From the NCBI GenBank assembly GCA_012961565.1, contig DTZC01000046.1:1-5274 (forward strand): 5,274 nucleotides of DNA, in the 5' to 3' direction. The DNA comes from Dehalococcoidia bacterium (GTDB taxonomy: Bacteria > Chloroflexota > Dehalococcoidia > GIF9 > UBA5629). The translations under genes were made by a program, and so were the position numbers. This document shows positions 1 to 5,274 of this stretch, in pieces. The stretch's first letter is position 1, and every line of letters starts with the position of its first letter. Below the pieces are notes generated by a model. It did not search any database and was not told where the DNA came from. It was given only the letters and a program-made list of their open reading frames with translations.

Positions 1-20
1 CTCGACCCTGAAGGGTCGAG
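1..20. repeat. Perfect inverted repeat at window edge
   Basis: Arms CTCGACCC (1-8) and GGGTCGAG (13-20) are exact reverse complements around a TGAA tetraloop; the inner T9/A12 can also pair. As RNA this would be a very stable short hairpin. No T-run follows on the + strand, so it is not a canonical intrinsic terminator in that direction. It may be the tail of a structure or gene that begins left of the window, because the stem could extend past base 1. Function unknown. Confidence 0.6.
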
Positions 21-85
21 GCTACATCGGTGGATTAATATGCACCAAGAACGGGTTGTTGCTAAACAGTCTCCCGCTACTGGGT

Positions 86-114
86 TTGCATTTGCCTGGT
101 AGGTGTGATATACT
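86..114 (+). promoter_or_regulatory. Putative extended -10 promoter for the nusA operon
   Basis: A TATACT -10 hexamer (109-114) is preceded by TG at 106-107, giving an extended -10 element. TTGCAT (86-91) sits 17 nt upstream as a weak -35 (3 of 6 consensus bases). Transcription would start near base 121, giving a leader of about 80 nt before nusA. It is the best sigma70-like site in the upstream region. The operon could also be read from a promoter outside the window. Confidence 0.5.
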
Positions 115-137
115 AAATATTGAATTTAAGAGTGCGC

Positions 138-165
138 AAAAAGTGGGGCAGGCTCCCACTTTTTT
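138..165 (+). terminator. Intrinsic terminator / likely leader attenuator before nusA
   Basis: GTGGG (143-147) pairs with CCCAC (155-159) around a 7-nt loop. An A-run (138-142) pairs with the start of a T6 run (160-165), making a stem of up to 10 bp followed by T residues. The A-run also makes it terminator-like on the opposite strand. It lies downstream of the only good promoter candidate and about 40 nt before the nusA start, so it would be met after roughly 45 nt of leader. It is either the end of an upstream transcript or an attenuator. Autogenous attenuation of nusA by NusA-dependent termination is known in Bacillus subtilis. Applying that here is inference. Confidence 0.7.
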
Positions 166-203
166 GTTAGCGAAGAAAATACAAAACGGGGGTAGCGGTA
201 CTG

Positions 204-1646
204 ATGAAGACCGAATTTATGGTTGCCCTGACACAACTTTCGGCTGAAAAGCACCTGCCCAAGGAGGTGGTGCTGAGGGCAATTGAGGCAGCGCTTGTCT
301 CCGCTTACAAGAAAGAGGCGTTTGCTGCCGGTCAGGACATTTCGGCTAAAATCAATCCCCTTACTGGCGAAGTTAAAGTGTATGTGAAAAAGACGGTGGT
401 GGAAGAACCAACCGACCCGGTGCACGAGATATCACTAGCAGAAGCCCAGCAGATTGACAGGAACGCCCAAGTTGGCTCTATCGTGAGCATAGAGTCTACA
501 CCTCCGAACGCGGGACGTATCGCTGCTCAAACAGCCAGGCAGGTGATTCTACAGCGATTGCATGAGGCGGAGCACAATGCCATCTTCGAGGAATTCACGG
601 GCAAAGAAGATGATATTGTCACCGGTATAGTGCAGCGAATCACACCGGAACAAATCTATGTTGACCTAGGCAAAGCAGAAGCGATACTTCCAGGCAGCGA
701 ACAGGTGCGTAATGAGCGCTATCGGGTTGGGCAGAGGCTTAAGTTCTACCTTGTGGATGTGAGCAAGACCAGTAGAGGACCTCAGATTGTGGTCTCACGG
801 GCACACCCCAACTTGCTGCGCAGACTTTTTGAACTGGAAATTCCAGAGATAAGTAGCGGAACTATTGAGATAAAATCAATAGCTCGCGAGGCGGGATATC
901 GGAGCAAGGTCGCAGTGGCAACACGTCAGGATGGCATCGACCCTGTCGGTTGCTGTGTCGGACTGCGAGGCATAAGGATACAGAATGTTGTAAATGAGCT
1001 GAATGGAGAAAAGATAGACGTGGTTGAGTGGGCTGATGATGCGGCGGTATTCATCGCCAATGCACTTAGTCCAGCCCAGGTATCGCATGTTGAGCTTGAC
1101 GAGGCGGAGAACACCGCCATAGTAGCTGTACCAGATAAGCAGCTATCGTTGGCTATTGGCAGGGAGGGACAAAATGCCAGACTGGCGGCAAAGCTGACTG
1201 GCTGGCGGATTGATATCAAGAGCACTTCAGTAATCGAAGCCGAAAAGGCGGCTGCGGCGAAGGAAGTCACTGAGGTTCAGGAGGTGGCTGTTGAAGCCGA
1301 GGAGCTTGCCCCCGAAGTTGCTACAGTTGAGGAGCCTGTCAGTCCGGCAGCGGTGAGCGAGGAGGTGCTGCCTGTCCAGCCAGAGGTGGCTGCGGAGGAA
1401 GTAGCCGGTGCTACCGCAACTCCAACTGATTATGAGCTGGTTCTGGCTTCAGGGACTCCCGCCTCAGCCAAGTCTGCAGAGGTTGCCCACATCCGGTTTG
1501 CCGAGGATATCTTACCTGCCAGGTTGGATAAGTCCAAAAAGAAGAAGGGCAGCAGAAGAGAGACGGAATTGGAAACTAAGGGTAAACCCAAAAAAGCACG
1601 TCCAAAATGGGAAACTTACCCGGAAGAGGAAGAATTTGAAGAGTAA
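204..1646 (+). CDS. nusA: Transcription termination/antitermination factor NusA
   Basis: NusA binds RNA polymerase and nascent RNA in the cytoplasm and modulates pausing, intrinsic termination and antitermination. The 480-aa product has the family's domain order. Residues 1-125 are the RNAP-binding N-terminal domain, with the typical opening TQLSAEKHLPKEVV. The S1 domain spans about 135-200. KH1 (about 230-282) contains the GCCVGLRG loop at 249-256, and KH2 (about 300-345) contains AIGREGQNARLAAKLTGW. Beyond residue 345 there are no recognisable acidic AR repeats of the E. coli type. Instead there is a Glu/Val/Ala/Pro-rich stretch (about 345-405), a Lys/Arg-rich segment (443-468) and an acidic end (EEEEFEE). 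ATG 204 fits the family N-terminus and follows a G-rich site (188-192); ATG 219 would cut into the first helix. A terminator-like hairpin lies in the leader. The stop overlaps ylxR by 11 nt. The function call is secure; the role of the tail is unknown. Confidence 0.97.
   Translation: MKTEFMVALTQLSAEKHLPKEVVLRAIEAALVSAYKKEAFAAGQDISAKINPLTGEVKVYVKKTVVEEPTDPVHEISLAEAQQIDRNAQVGSIVSIESTPPNAGRIAAQTARQVILQRLHEAEHNAIFEEFTGKEDDIVTGIVQRITPEQIYVDLGKAEAILPGSEQVRNERYRVGQRLKFYLVDVSKTSRGPQIVVSRAHPNLLRRLFELEIPEISSGTIEIKSIAREAGYRSKVAVATRQDGIDPVGCCVGLRGIRIQNVVNELNGEKIDVVEWADDAAVFIANALSPAQVSHVELDEAENTAIVAVPDKQLSLAIGREGQNARLAAKLTGWRIDIKSTSVIEAEKAAAAKEVTEVQEVAVEAEELAPEVATVEEPVSPAAVSEEVLPVQPEVAAEEVAGATATPTDYELVLASGTPASAKSAEVAHIRFAEDILPARLDKSKKKKGSRRETELETKGKPKKARPKWETYPEEEEFEE
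1622..1632 (+). promoter_or_regulatory. Ribosome binding site setting the ylxR TTG start
   Basis: The purine run GGAAGAGGAAG lies inside the last codons of nusA and ends 3 nt before TTG 1636; its GAGG core (1626-1629) is 6 nt away. The ylxR frame has no ATG or GTG between here and the conserved CVACR motif, so this site supports the TTG as start. The same bases encode the acidic end of NusA. Confidence 0.6.
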
Positions 1647-1950
1647 GTCCAAAGCACAGTCTCCTCGGCAAAGACACATACCGGAGCGTAGCTGTGTAGC
1701 CTGTCGGGGAAAAAGACCTAAAAGAGCGCTGGTTCGGCTAGTTTGCAGCGGTGGCGCGGTCAAGGTAGACCTTAATGGTAGGAAAGTGGGGCGGGGAGCC
1801 TATTTGTGTCCGCTACGCGAGTGCTGGGAGTCTGGACTCAAAGGTAACCGTCTGGAACACGCCTTACGTATCAAGCTTTCTGCAGAGGACCGTCAGGTGT
1901 TACTGGAGTTTGGTAGAAGTCTACCCAACAGGGAGGGCTGCCAAAGTTGA
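1636..1950 (+). CDS. ylxR: YlxR-family RNA-binding protein (RNase P modulator RnpM)
   Basis: This 104-aa basic protein belongs to the YlxR/DUF448 family, encoded between nusA and infB in many bacteria. In Bacillus subtilis the homologue was renamed RnpM because it binds RNase P RNA and modulates its activity. Family hallmarks are visible: RSCVACR at 18-24, a [17 protein letters not shown] block (42-58) with the GRGAYLC signature, and a C-terminal helix region [11 protein letters not shown] (71-81). Cys20, Cys23 and Cys58 are present. The frame is open far upstream, but family homology begins only near residue 13, so TTG 1636 with its purine-rich site is the best start. The gene overlaps nusA by 11 nt and its TGA overlaps the infB TTG, which points to translational coupling. 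No L7Ae-like ylxQ gene follows, unlike in many Firmicutes. The family call is strong; the precise role in this organism is inferred. Confidence 0.93.
   Translation: MKSKSKAQSPRQRHIPERSCVACRGKRPKRALVRLVCSGGAVKVDLNGRKVGRGAYLCPLRECWESGLKGNRLEHALRIKLSAEDRQVLLEFGRSLPNREGCQS
1931..1937 (+). promoter_or_regulatory. Shine-Dalgarno site for infB
   Basis: GGGAGGG contains the GGAGG core (1932-1936) and ends 9 nt before the TTG at 1947. It lies within the last codons of ylxR. It supports TTG 1947 over a GTG in the same frame at 1974, and so a TTGA stop/start overlap with ylxR. Confidence 0.65.
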
Positions 1951-2285
1951 GTGAGAAAAGGCGAGAACCTACTGTGAACCGGGAAGAAGACAACCAGGAG
2001 GCTAAAGCTGGCGTTAAGGCACTGCCGCAGCTCATTTTGCCGCCTGCCCTGAGTGTGAAGCAACTAGCCGACCTACTTCGGGTAAGTGCTATCGAGGTTA
2101 TCAAACAGTTGATGCGAAGCGGGATTATGGCTAACATCAACCAGGCTATTGATTTTGACACCGCGGCAATGGTTGCTGCCCACTTTGGCTATGAAGCGAA
2201 AAGCGATTGCCATCCACGCCACCAAAGCGACCAGCAGCGGCAGCCACAGGTAGGCTTTCTCCCCGCCCGCCGGTGGTTACCATAA
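1947..2285 (+). CDS. infB: Translation initiation factor IF-2, N-terminal fragment (frameshifted)
   Basis: As read, this is a 112-aa product. Residues 1-30 are a charged leader. Residues 33-84 form a clear IF2_N-type helical domain ([20 protein letters not shown], then [23 protein letters not shown]). From about residue 86 the sequence turns into a Gln/His/Arg/Pro-rich tail with no IF2 character and ends at TAA 2283-2285. The GTPase part of the same gene continues in the -1 frame, where a TGA at 2192-2194 blocks any earlier switch. The break therefore lies between 2195 and 2282. Adding one A to the AAAA run at 2199-2202 would join the parts as EAKKRLPST, a plausible linker. The start is TTG 1947, overlapping the ylxR stop, with GGGAGGG upstream. 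It should be read with 2207-3754 as one gene, infB 1947-3754, about 602 aa if repaired. Confidence 0.85.
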   Translation: MSEKRREPTVNREEDNQEAKAGVKALPQLILPPALSVKQLADLLRVSAIEVIKQLMRSGIMANINQAIDFDTAAMVAAHFGYEAKSDCHPRHQSDQQRQPQVGFLPARRWLP

Positions 2286-3754
2286 TGGGACACGTCGACC
2301 ATGGTAAAACAAGCCTGCTTGATGCTATCCGAGAGAGTAACATCATTGCCACCGAAGCTGGGGCTATTACCCAGCACATAGGAGCCTACCAGGTGGAGGT
2401 GGACTCGAGAAAAATCACTTTTCTGGATACGCCGGGACACGAGGCTTTTACTGCTATGCGAGCTAGAGGTGCCCAGGCTACAGATATAGCTATCCTTGTG
2501 GTAGCTGCTGACGATGGGGTAATGCCTCAGACTGTTGAGGCTATCAATCATGCCCGGGCTGCGGAAGTGCCCATAGTGGTAGCCATCAACAAGATAGATA
2601 AGCCTGATGCCAATCCCGAGAGGGTTAAGCAACAACTGGCTGATTTGGGATTGCTCATCGAGGAATGGGGTGGGGATACCGTATGTGTACCGATATCAGC
2701 TAAGAAGCAACAGGGCATAGGCGAGCTTCTGGAAAACCTGCTTCTAGTGGCTGATATATTGGAACTTAAAGCCGAGCTGGACTGCCCAGCTGAAGGGGTG
2801 GTGATAGAAGCTAAACTGGACAAAACTAAAGGTCCGCTGGCCACCCTTTTGGTTCAAAAAGGCATTCTCAAGCCGGGGGACATTCTGGTAATCGGTGATA
2901 CCTGGGGCAAGATCAAAGCTATGTTTAACGAGTTGGGGAAACATATGAAGAAGGCGGAGCCAGCCACCCCTGTGGAAGTTCTGGGACTGAATGCGGTGCC
3001 CCTGGCTGGAGAGACTTTTAGGGTAGTTGGTAATGAACGCGAAGCGAGAATGTACTTGCAGAAATACAGGGAGAGACAACAACGACCCATGGCACATGCC
3101 AGAACATCAAGCCTCAGCGACCTTTCAACTCAAATCAGTTCCGGAAAGGTGAAGGAACTGAATGTAATCCTGAAAACTGATGTCCAGGGTAGTATCGAAC
3201 CTATCAAAGACTCTCTAGAACGGTTAAGCGATGAAAGGGTCAAGGTCAGGGTCATCCACTTTGGCAGTGGCAGCATCACAGAAAGCGACGTACTCTTGGC
3301 TCTGGCTTCTAACGCAATTATTATCGGCTTCAATACTCGCTCCGAGCCCGGTGCCCAGCGACTGGCTGAGATGGAGGGCATAAGCATCCGGTACTACAAT
3401 GTAATCTATGAACTGGTGAGGGATGTGGAGAAGGCACTGAAGGGAATGCTAGAACCGACCTATACGGAGGTTATTGAAGGGCAGGCTGAGGTGCTGGCCA
3501 CCTTTGAAGCTGCGAAGAAAGGTAAGATAGCTGGTATCATAGTCAGAGAAGGCAAAGTCAGGCGGGATTCCTTGGCCCGGATTCTGCGCAAAGGTGACAT
3601 GCTCCACGAGTCCCGGGTAAGCAGCCTGAGGCGCTTTAAGGAAGATGTTAAAGAGGTAGTAGCTGGTTTTGAGTGCGGTGTCCGAATAGAGAACTTTTCA
3701 GATTTCCAAATTGGCGATATTATCCAGTTCTACCGTCAGGAAACAGTAACGTAA
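2207..3754 (+). CDS. infB: Translation initiation factor IF-2, GTPase and C-terminal domains
   Basis: IF-2 is the GTPase that delivers fMet-tRNA to the 30S P site and promotes 50S joining. This 515-aa frame holds the whole functional core. G1 is GHVDHGKT (28-35), G2 lies around Thr55 in ITQHIGAY, G3 is DTPGHEAF (74-81), G4 is NKID (128-131) and G5 is SAKK (164-167). Domain II follows at about 192-285, domain III at about 305-405, and the C2 fMet-tRNA-binding domain at about 425-510, including the conserved ECGVRIENF with Cys490. No catalytic residue is missing. The listed start (TTG 2207) has no Shine-Dalgarno site and merely opens the frame; the frame is closed by TGA 2192-2194. The natural start is almost certainly TTG 1947 in the other frame, so the gene carries a -1 frame change. 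Whether it is a sequencing indel or a mutation cannot be settled here. A 76-nt gap separates it from rbfA. Confidence 0.95.
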   Translation: MPSTPPKRPAAAATGRLSPRPPVVTIMGHVDHGKTSLLDAIRESNIIATEAGAITQHIGAYQVEVDSRKITFLDTPGHEAFTAMRARGAQATDIAILVVAADDGVMPQTVEAINHARAAEVPIVVAINKIDKPDANPERVKQQLADLGLLIEEWGGDTVCVPISAKKQQGIGELLENLLLVADILELKAELDCPAEGVVIEAKLDKTKGPLATLLVQKGILKPGDILVIGDTWGKIKAMFNELGKHMKKAEPATPVEVLGLNAVPLAGETFRVVGNEREARMYLQKYRERQQRPMAHARTSSLSDLSTQISSGKVKELNVILKTDVQGSIEPIKDSLERLSDERVKVRVIHFGSGSITESDVLLALASNAIIIGFNTRSEPGAQRLAEMEGISIRYYNVIYELVRDVEKALKGMLEPTYTEVIEGQAEVLATFEAAKKGKIAGIIVREGKVRRDSLARILRKGDMLHESRVSSLRRFKEDVKEVVAGFECGVRIENFSDFQIGDIIQFYRQETVT

Positions 3755-3774
3755 TCTATCCTCTCCCGGTCCTA

Positions 3775-3802
3775 TTTTCAAGCCAGCACATTTGTCTAGA
3801 AT
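3775..3802 (+). promoter_or_regulatory. Possible internal promoter before rbfA-truB
   Basis: TAGAAT (3797-3802, 5 of 6 match to the -10 consensus) lies 16 nt downstream of TTTTCA (3775-3780, 4 of 6 match to -35), inside the only sizeable gap of the operon. It would start transcripts near 3809, just before the rbfA ribosome binding site. The match is modest, and such sites occur by chance in A+T-rich gaps. I see no terminator in this gap. Confidence 0.3.
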
Positions 3803-3830
3803 CGTTGCCTTAAGTTTGTAGGAGCAAATC

Positions 3831-4196
3831 ATGACACGGCGTACTGAGCGAATAAGCAGCCTGATTCAGCAGGAGATCAGTGATTTGCTGCGAGAGCAAG
3901 TTAATGACCCCAGGCTTGCGAGCCTTATTTCAATAACCAGGGTGTCGGTCTCTCCTGACCTGAGGCATGCCAAGGTGTTCGTCAGTACCTTGGGTAATGA
4001 AGCAAATAAGCACGAAGTATTGCAGGGCTTTGCTGCGGCTTCGGGGTTTCTTCGCAGACAGCTAGCTAGCCGCCTCAGGTTAAAATACATGCCTGACCTC
4101 ATCTTTCACCTTGATGACTCCATCGAGCGTGGTGCTGAAGTTATCAGGCTCATTGAACGCATCTCGTCCAGCAGCACCGAACAAAATGAACATTGA
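3831..4196 (+). CDS. rbfA: 30S ribosome-binding factor RbfA
   Basis: RbfA is a small cytoplasmic KH-fold protein that binds immature 30S subunits and supports late maturation of 16S rRNA, including its 5' end, and cold adaptation. The 121-aa length is typical. The opening RTERISSLIQQEISDLL is the family's first helix. ITRVSVSPDLRHAKVFVS (35-52) forms the central strands. AASGFLRRQLASRLRLKYMPDL (69-90) contains the Ala-Ser-Gly kink (70-72) characteristic of RbfA's KH fold, and LDDSIERG (94-101) follows. The ATG start is well set by AGGAG (3820-3824) with 6 nt spacing. It follows infB after 76 nt and overlaps truB by 11 nt, the usual infB-rbfA-truB order. No oddities seen. Confidence 0.96.
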   Translation: MTRRTERISSLIQQEISDLLREQVNDPRLASLISITRVSVSPDLRHAKVFVSTLGNEANKHEVLQGFAAASGFLRRQLASRLRLKYMPDLIFHLDDSIERGAEVIRLIERISSSSTEQNEH

Positions 4197-5106
4197 TGGC
4201 ATCCTGAACCTCAACAAGCCCGGGGGCAGGACTTCCTTTAGCATGGTGTCCTGGCTGAGGCGCATTACTGGAGAAAAGCGTATTGGGCACGCTGGCACTC
4301 TGGACCCCATAGCCACAGGTGTATTGCCAGTCTGTTTTGGTCAGGCAACCCGTGTCGTTCAGTTCATAGTTGGCACCAGCAAGACATACCTGGCTGAGAT
4401 TGAGCTGGGCACAGCCACAGATACTTTTGACCGGGAGGGGAAAATAATTCAGCGTGACAATCCAGACAACATAACACCAGATTTAATACGCCAGTCGCTG
4501 GCATCCTTTGAGGGCACTATCGAGCAGGTGCCGCCAGCCTATAGCGCTTTGAAACACCGTGGTAGCCGGGCTTATGAGTTGGCTCGTGCCGGTATGCCGG
4601 TAATACCCAAACCGAGATGGGTTGAAATCACCAGCCTGGAACTCATCGACTGTCAGCTTCCGACTATAACTGTCAAGGTGGAGTGCAGCAAGGGCACGTA
4701 TGTACGCTCACTGGCGCATGACCTGGGGCAGTATCTGGGCTGCGGCGCCCATTTGAAAAACCTGACGCGCTTACGGTGTGGTCCATTCTTTATCGAAGAA
4801 GCACTTGCTCCCCATCAAATCGAAGATGCTGTTCAACAGGGCACTTTTGAAGAACTGCTGAGCCCTGTTGATAGCCCGTTGTTACACTGGAAGGCTGTCG
4901 TTGTTAGCGAAAGCCGCGAATTAGCAATCAGAAATGGAGCTTCACTGCCTTTAGGCGAAGCAGACGTACCTTCAGGAAAATACTGCCGCGCTTATGACCT
5001 CCAGGGGCATTTCATAGCACTGTTGCGCTTCATTCCCGAAAAGCGACTATGGCACCCGGAAAAAGTTTTCCCTGTGCAGCGGTTTCCCTGCTGCCAGGTC
5101 CCCTGA
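4186..5106 (+). CDS. truB: tRNA pseudouridine(55) synthase TruB
   Basis: TruB isomerises U55 in the T-loop of almost all elongator tRNAs and also acts as a tRNA chaperone. The 306-aa product has the full catalytic domain. GHAGTLDPIATGVL (34-47) contains the catalytic Asp40. KTYLAEIELGTATDT (66-80) contains Tyr68, the stacking tyrosine. VPPAYSALK (115-123) and CSKGTYVRSLAHDLG (167-181) with Arg174 complete the active site. A PUA-like C-terminal region (about 233-300) follows, with LAIRNGASL. The frame is open upstream to 4111, but the family begins with a short lead into DGILNLNKPGG, so ATG 4186 is the chosen start. It lies inside the rbfA end, with an 11-nt overlap and no clear Shine-Dalgarno site, so translation is probably coupled to rbfA. 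The next gene, a tRNA with TTCGA in its T-loop, is itself an expected substrate. No ribF follows. Confidence 0.96.
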   Translation: MNIDGILNLNKPGGRTSFSMVSWLRRITGEKRIGHAGTLDPIATGVLPVCFGQATRVVQFIVGTSKTYLAEIELGTATDTFDREGKIIQRDNPDNITPDLIRQSLASFEGTIEQVPPAYSALKHRGSRAYELARAGMPVIPKPRWVEITSLELIDCQLPTITVKVECSKGTYVRSLAHDLGQYLGCGAHLKNLTRLRCGPFFIEEALAPHQIEDAVQQGTFEELLSPVDSPLLHWKAVVVSESRELAIRNGASLPLGEADVPSGKYCRAYDLQGHFIALLRFIPEKRLWHPEKVFPVQRFPCCQVP

Positions 5107-5128
5107 AAGGCTGCCACTCCTAGTTTTA

Positions 5129-5175
5129 CGGACAGTCTCTCCCAACAGGAAAGGCGTTCTTGTTAATGCTGTCCG
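5129..5175. repeat. Nested dyad between truB and the tRNA gene
   Basis: The outer arms CGGACAG (5129-5135) and CTGTCCG (5169-5175) are exact reverse complements. Inside them AACAGGAA (5144-5151) pairs with TTCTTGTT (5157-5164), with one G-U pair and a 5-nt loop. As RNA this would fold as a two-tier stem with an asymmetric internal loop. There is no T-run after it, so it is not a standard intrinsic terminator. It could still mark the 3' end or a processing site of the truB transcript, and its right half covers the -35 of the tRNA promoter. Chance is possible for arms this short. Confidence 0.45.
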
Positions 5176-5189
5176 ATTGGTAGTATAAT
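5160..5189 (+). promoter_or_regulatory. Promoter for tRNA-Ala
   Basis: A perfect TATAAT -10 (5184-5189) lies 18 nt after TTGTTA (5160-5165, 4 of 6 match to -35). Transcription would start at about 5196, giving a leader of only about 6 nt before the mature tRNA 5' end. This allows the tRNA to be made independently of the nusA operon. Confidence 0.7.
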
Positions 5190-5201
5190 GAATTGGCGGA
5201 T

Positions 5202-5274
5202 GGGGCTGTAGCTCAATTGGGAGAGCGCCTCCCTTGCACGGAGGAGGTCAGGGGTTCGACTCCCCTCAGCTCCA
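5202..5274 (+). tRNA. tRNA-Ala (anticodon UGC)
   Basis: A full cloverleaf can be drawn by hand over 73 nt. The acceptor stem is GGGGCTG (5202-5208) with CAGCTCC (5267-5273), including one G-U pair. The D stem is GCTC/GAGC (5211-5214, 5223-5226) and the anticodon stem CCTCC/GGAGG (5228-5232, 5240-5244). The loop CTTGCAC carries anticodon TGC at 5235-5237, and the T stem is AGGGG/CCCCT with loop TTCGACT (5255-5261). The discriminator base is A5274, the last base of the window, so whether CCA is encoded cannot be seen. The acceptor stem has a G-U pair at position 3:70, the main identity element for alanyl-tRNA synthetase, which confirms alanine. U55 in the T-loop is the target of TruB encoded just upstream. 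Confidence 0.98.

Noticed and set aside
1..102. Frame open from base 1 to TAG at 100-102, possibly the tail of an upstream gene
   Set aside because: Only 33 codons are visible, the first ones are the perfect hairpin, and the peptide resembles no family I know, including RimP. It cannot be supported without the left flank.
56..247. Open + strand frame of 63 codons before and into nusA
   Set aside because: It runs through the terminator hairpin and into the nusA start in another frame, has no recognisable motif, and its start has no good ribosome binding site.
1408..1635. Upstream extension of the ylxR frame within nusA
   Set aside because: The family's conserved part begins only at about residue 13 of the TTG 1636 product. 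The extension is an out-of-frame reading of the repetitive NusA tail, and no ylxR homologue has it.
2195..2282. Programmed -1 ribosomal frameshift in infB
   Set aside because: No zero-frame X-XXY-YYZ slippery heptamer is present in the interval. The CTC-CCC and AAA-AGC steps allow only partial re-pairing. Programmed frameshifting at this point is not known to me for IF2.
2207..2290. Genuine internal start for a short IF2 isoform
   Set aside because: TTG 2207 has no Shine-Dalgarno site, and the AGGTAGG near 2248 is about 20 nt from the nearest candidate start (GTG 2273), too far. Starting at ATG 2285 would remove the first strand of the G domain. Kept only as an alternative under the frame-break finding.
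2189..3387. Several minus-strand open frames opposite infB
   Set aside because: They are shadows of a strongly conserved + strand gene, with no motifs, no plausible ribosome binding sites and mutual overlap.
3755..3830. Terminator between infB and rbfA
   Set aside because: No stem with a following T-run is visible in this gap; only a weak promoter-like site and the rbfA ribosome binding site are seen.
4111..4185. Longer truB start within rbfA
   Set aside because: TruB proteins begin shortly before the GILNLNKP motif; the extra 25 codons are an out-of-frame reading of rbfA.

Overview
This window holds a transcription/translation housekeeping cluster, all on the + strand: nusA, ylxR (rnpM), infB, rbfA, truB, then a tRNA-Ala(UGC) gene whose last nucleotide is the last base of the window. 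The bacterial origin is clear from the gene set, the Shine-Dalgarno sites and the sigma70-type promoters. Mid-range base composition, a short IF2 of about 600 residues, a NusA with a long Glu/Val/Ala-rich tail, and TTG start codons would fit a Chloroflexota (Dehalococcoidia-like) genome. That assignment comes from remembered resemblance only and is tentative.

Layout: bases 1-203 have no convincing gene. They carry a perfect hairpin at the left edge, a likely extended -10 promoter (86-114) and a strong intrinsic-terminator-like hairpin (138-165) between that promoter and nusA, which suggests attenuation of the operon. nusA (204-1646) overlaps ylxR (1636-1950) by 11 nt. The ylxR stop overlaps the infB start (TTG at 1947) by 4 nt. 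A 76-nt gap separates infB from rbfA (3831-4196), and rbfA overlaps truB (4186-5106) by 11 nt. A 95-nt spacer with a nested dyad and a good promoter precedes the tRNA gene (5202-5274).

The main anomaly is in infB. Its N-terminal domain (from 1947) and its GTPase/C-terminal part (to 3754) lie in different frames. The change must fall between about 2195 and 2282, and one missing base, for example in the AAAA run at 2199-2202, would restore a normal IF2 of about 602 aa. There is no canonical slippery heptamer, so a sequencing/assembly indel or a real mutation is more likely than programmed frameshifting.

Functionally the genes link transcription elongation and termination (NusA), an RNA-binding RNase P modulator (YlxR/RnpM), translation initiation (IF2), 30S maturation (RbfA), tRNA U55 pseudouridylation (TruB) and a tRNA that TruB itself would modify. 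I see no defence system, mobile element, CRISPR array or other undescribed system. This is essentially a conserved core operon with a few regulatory points worth checking.
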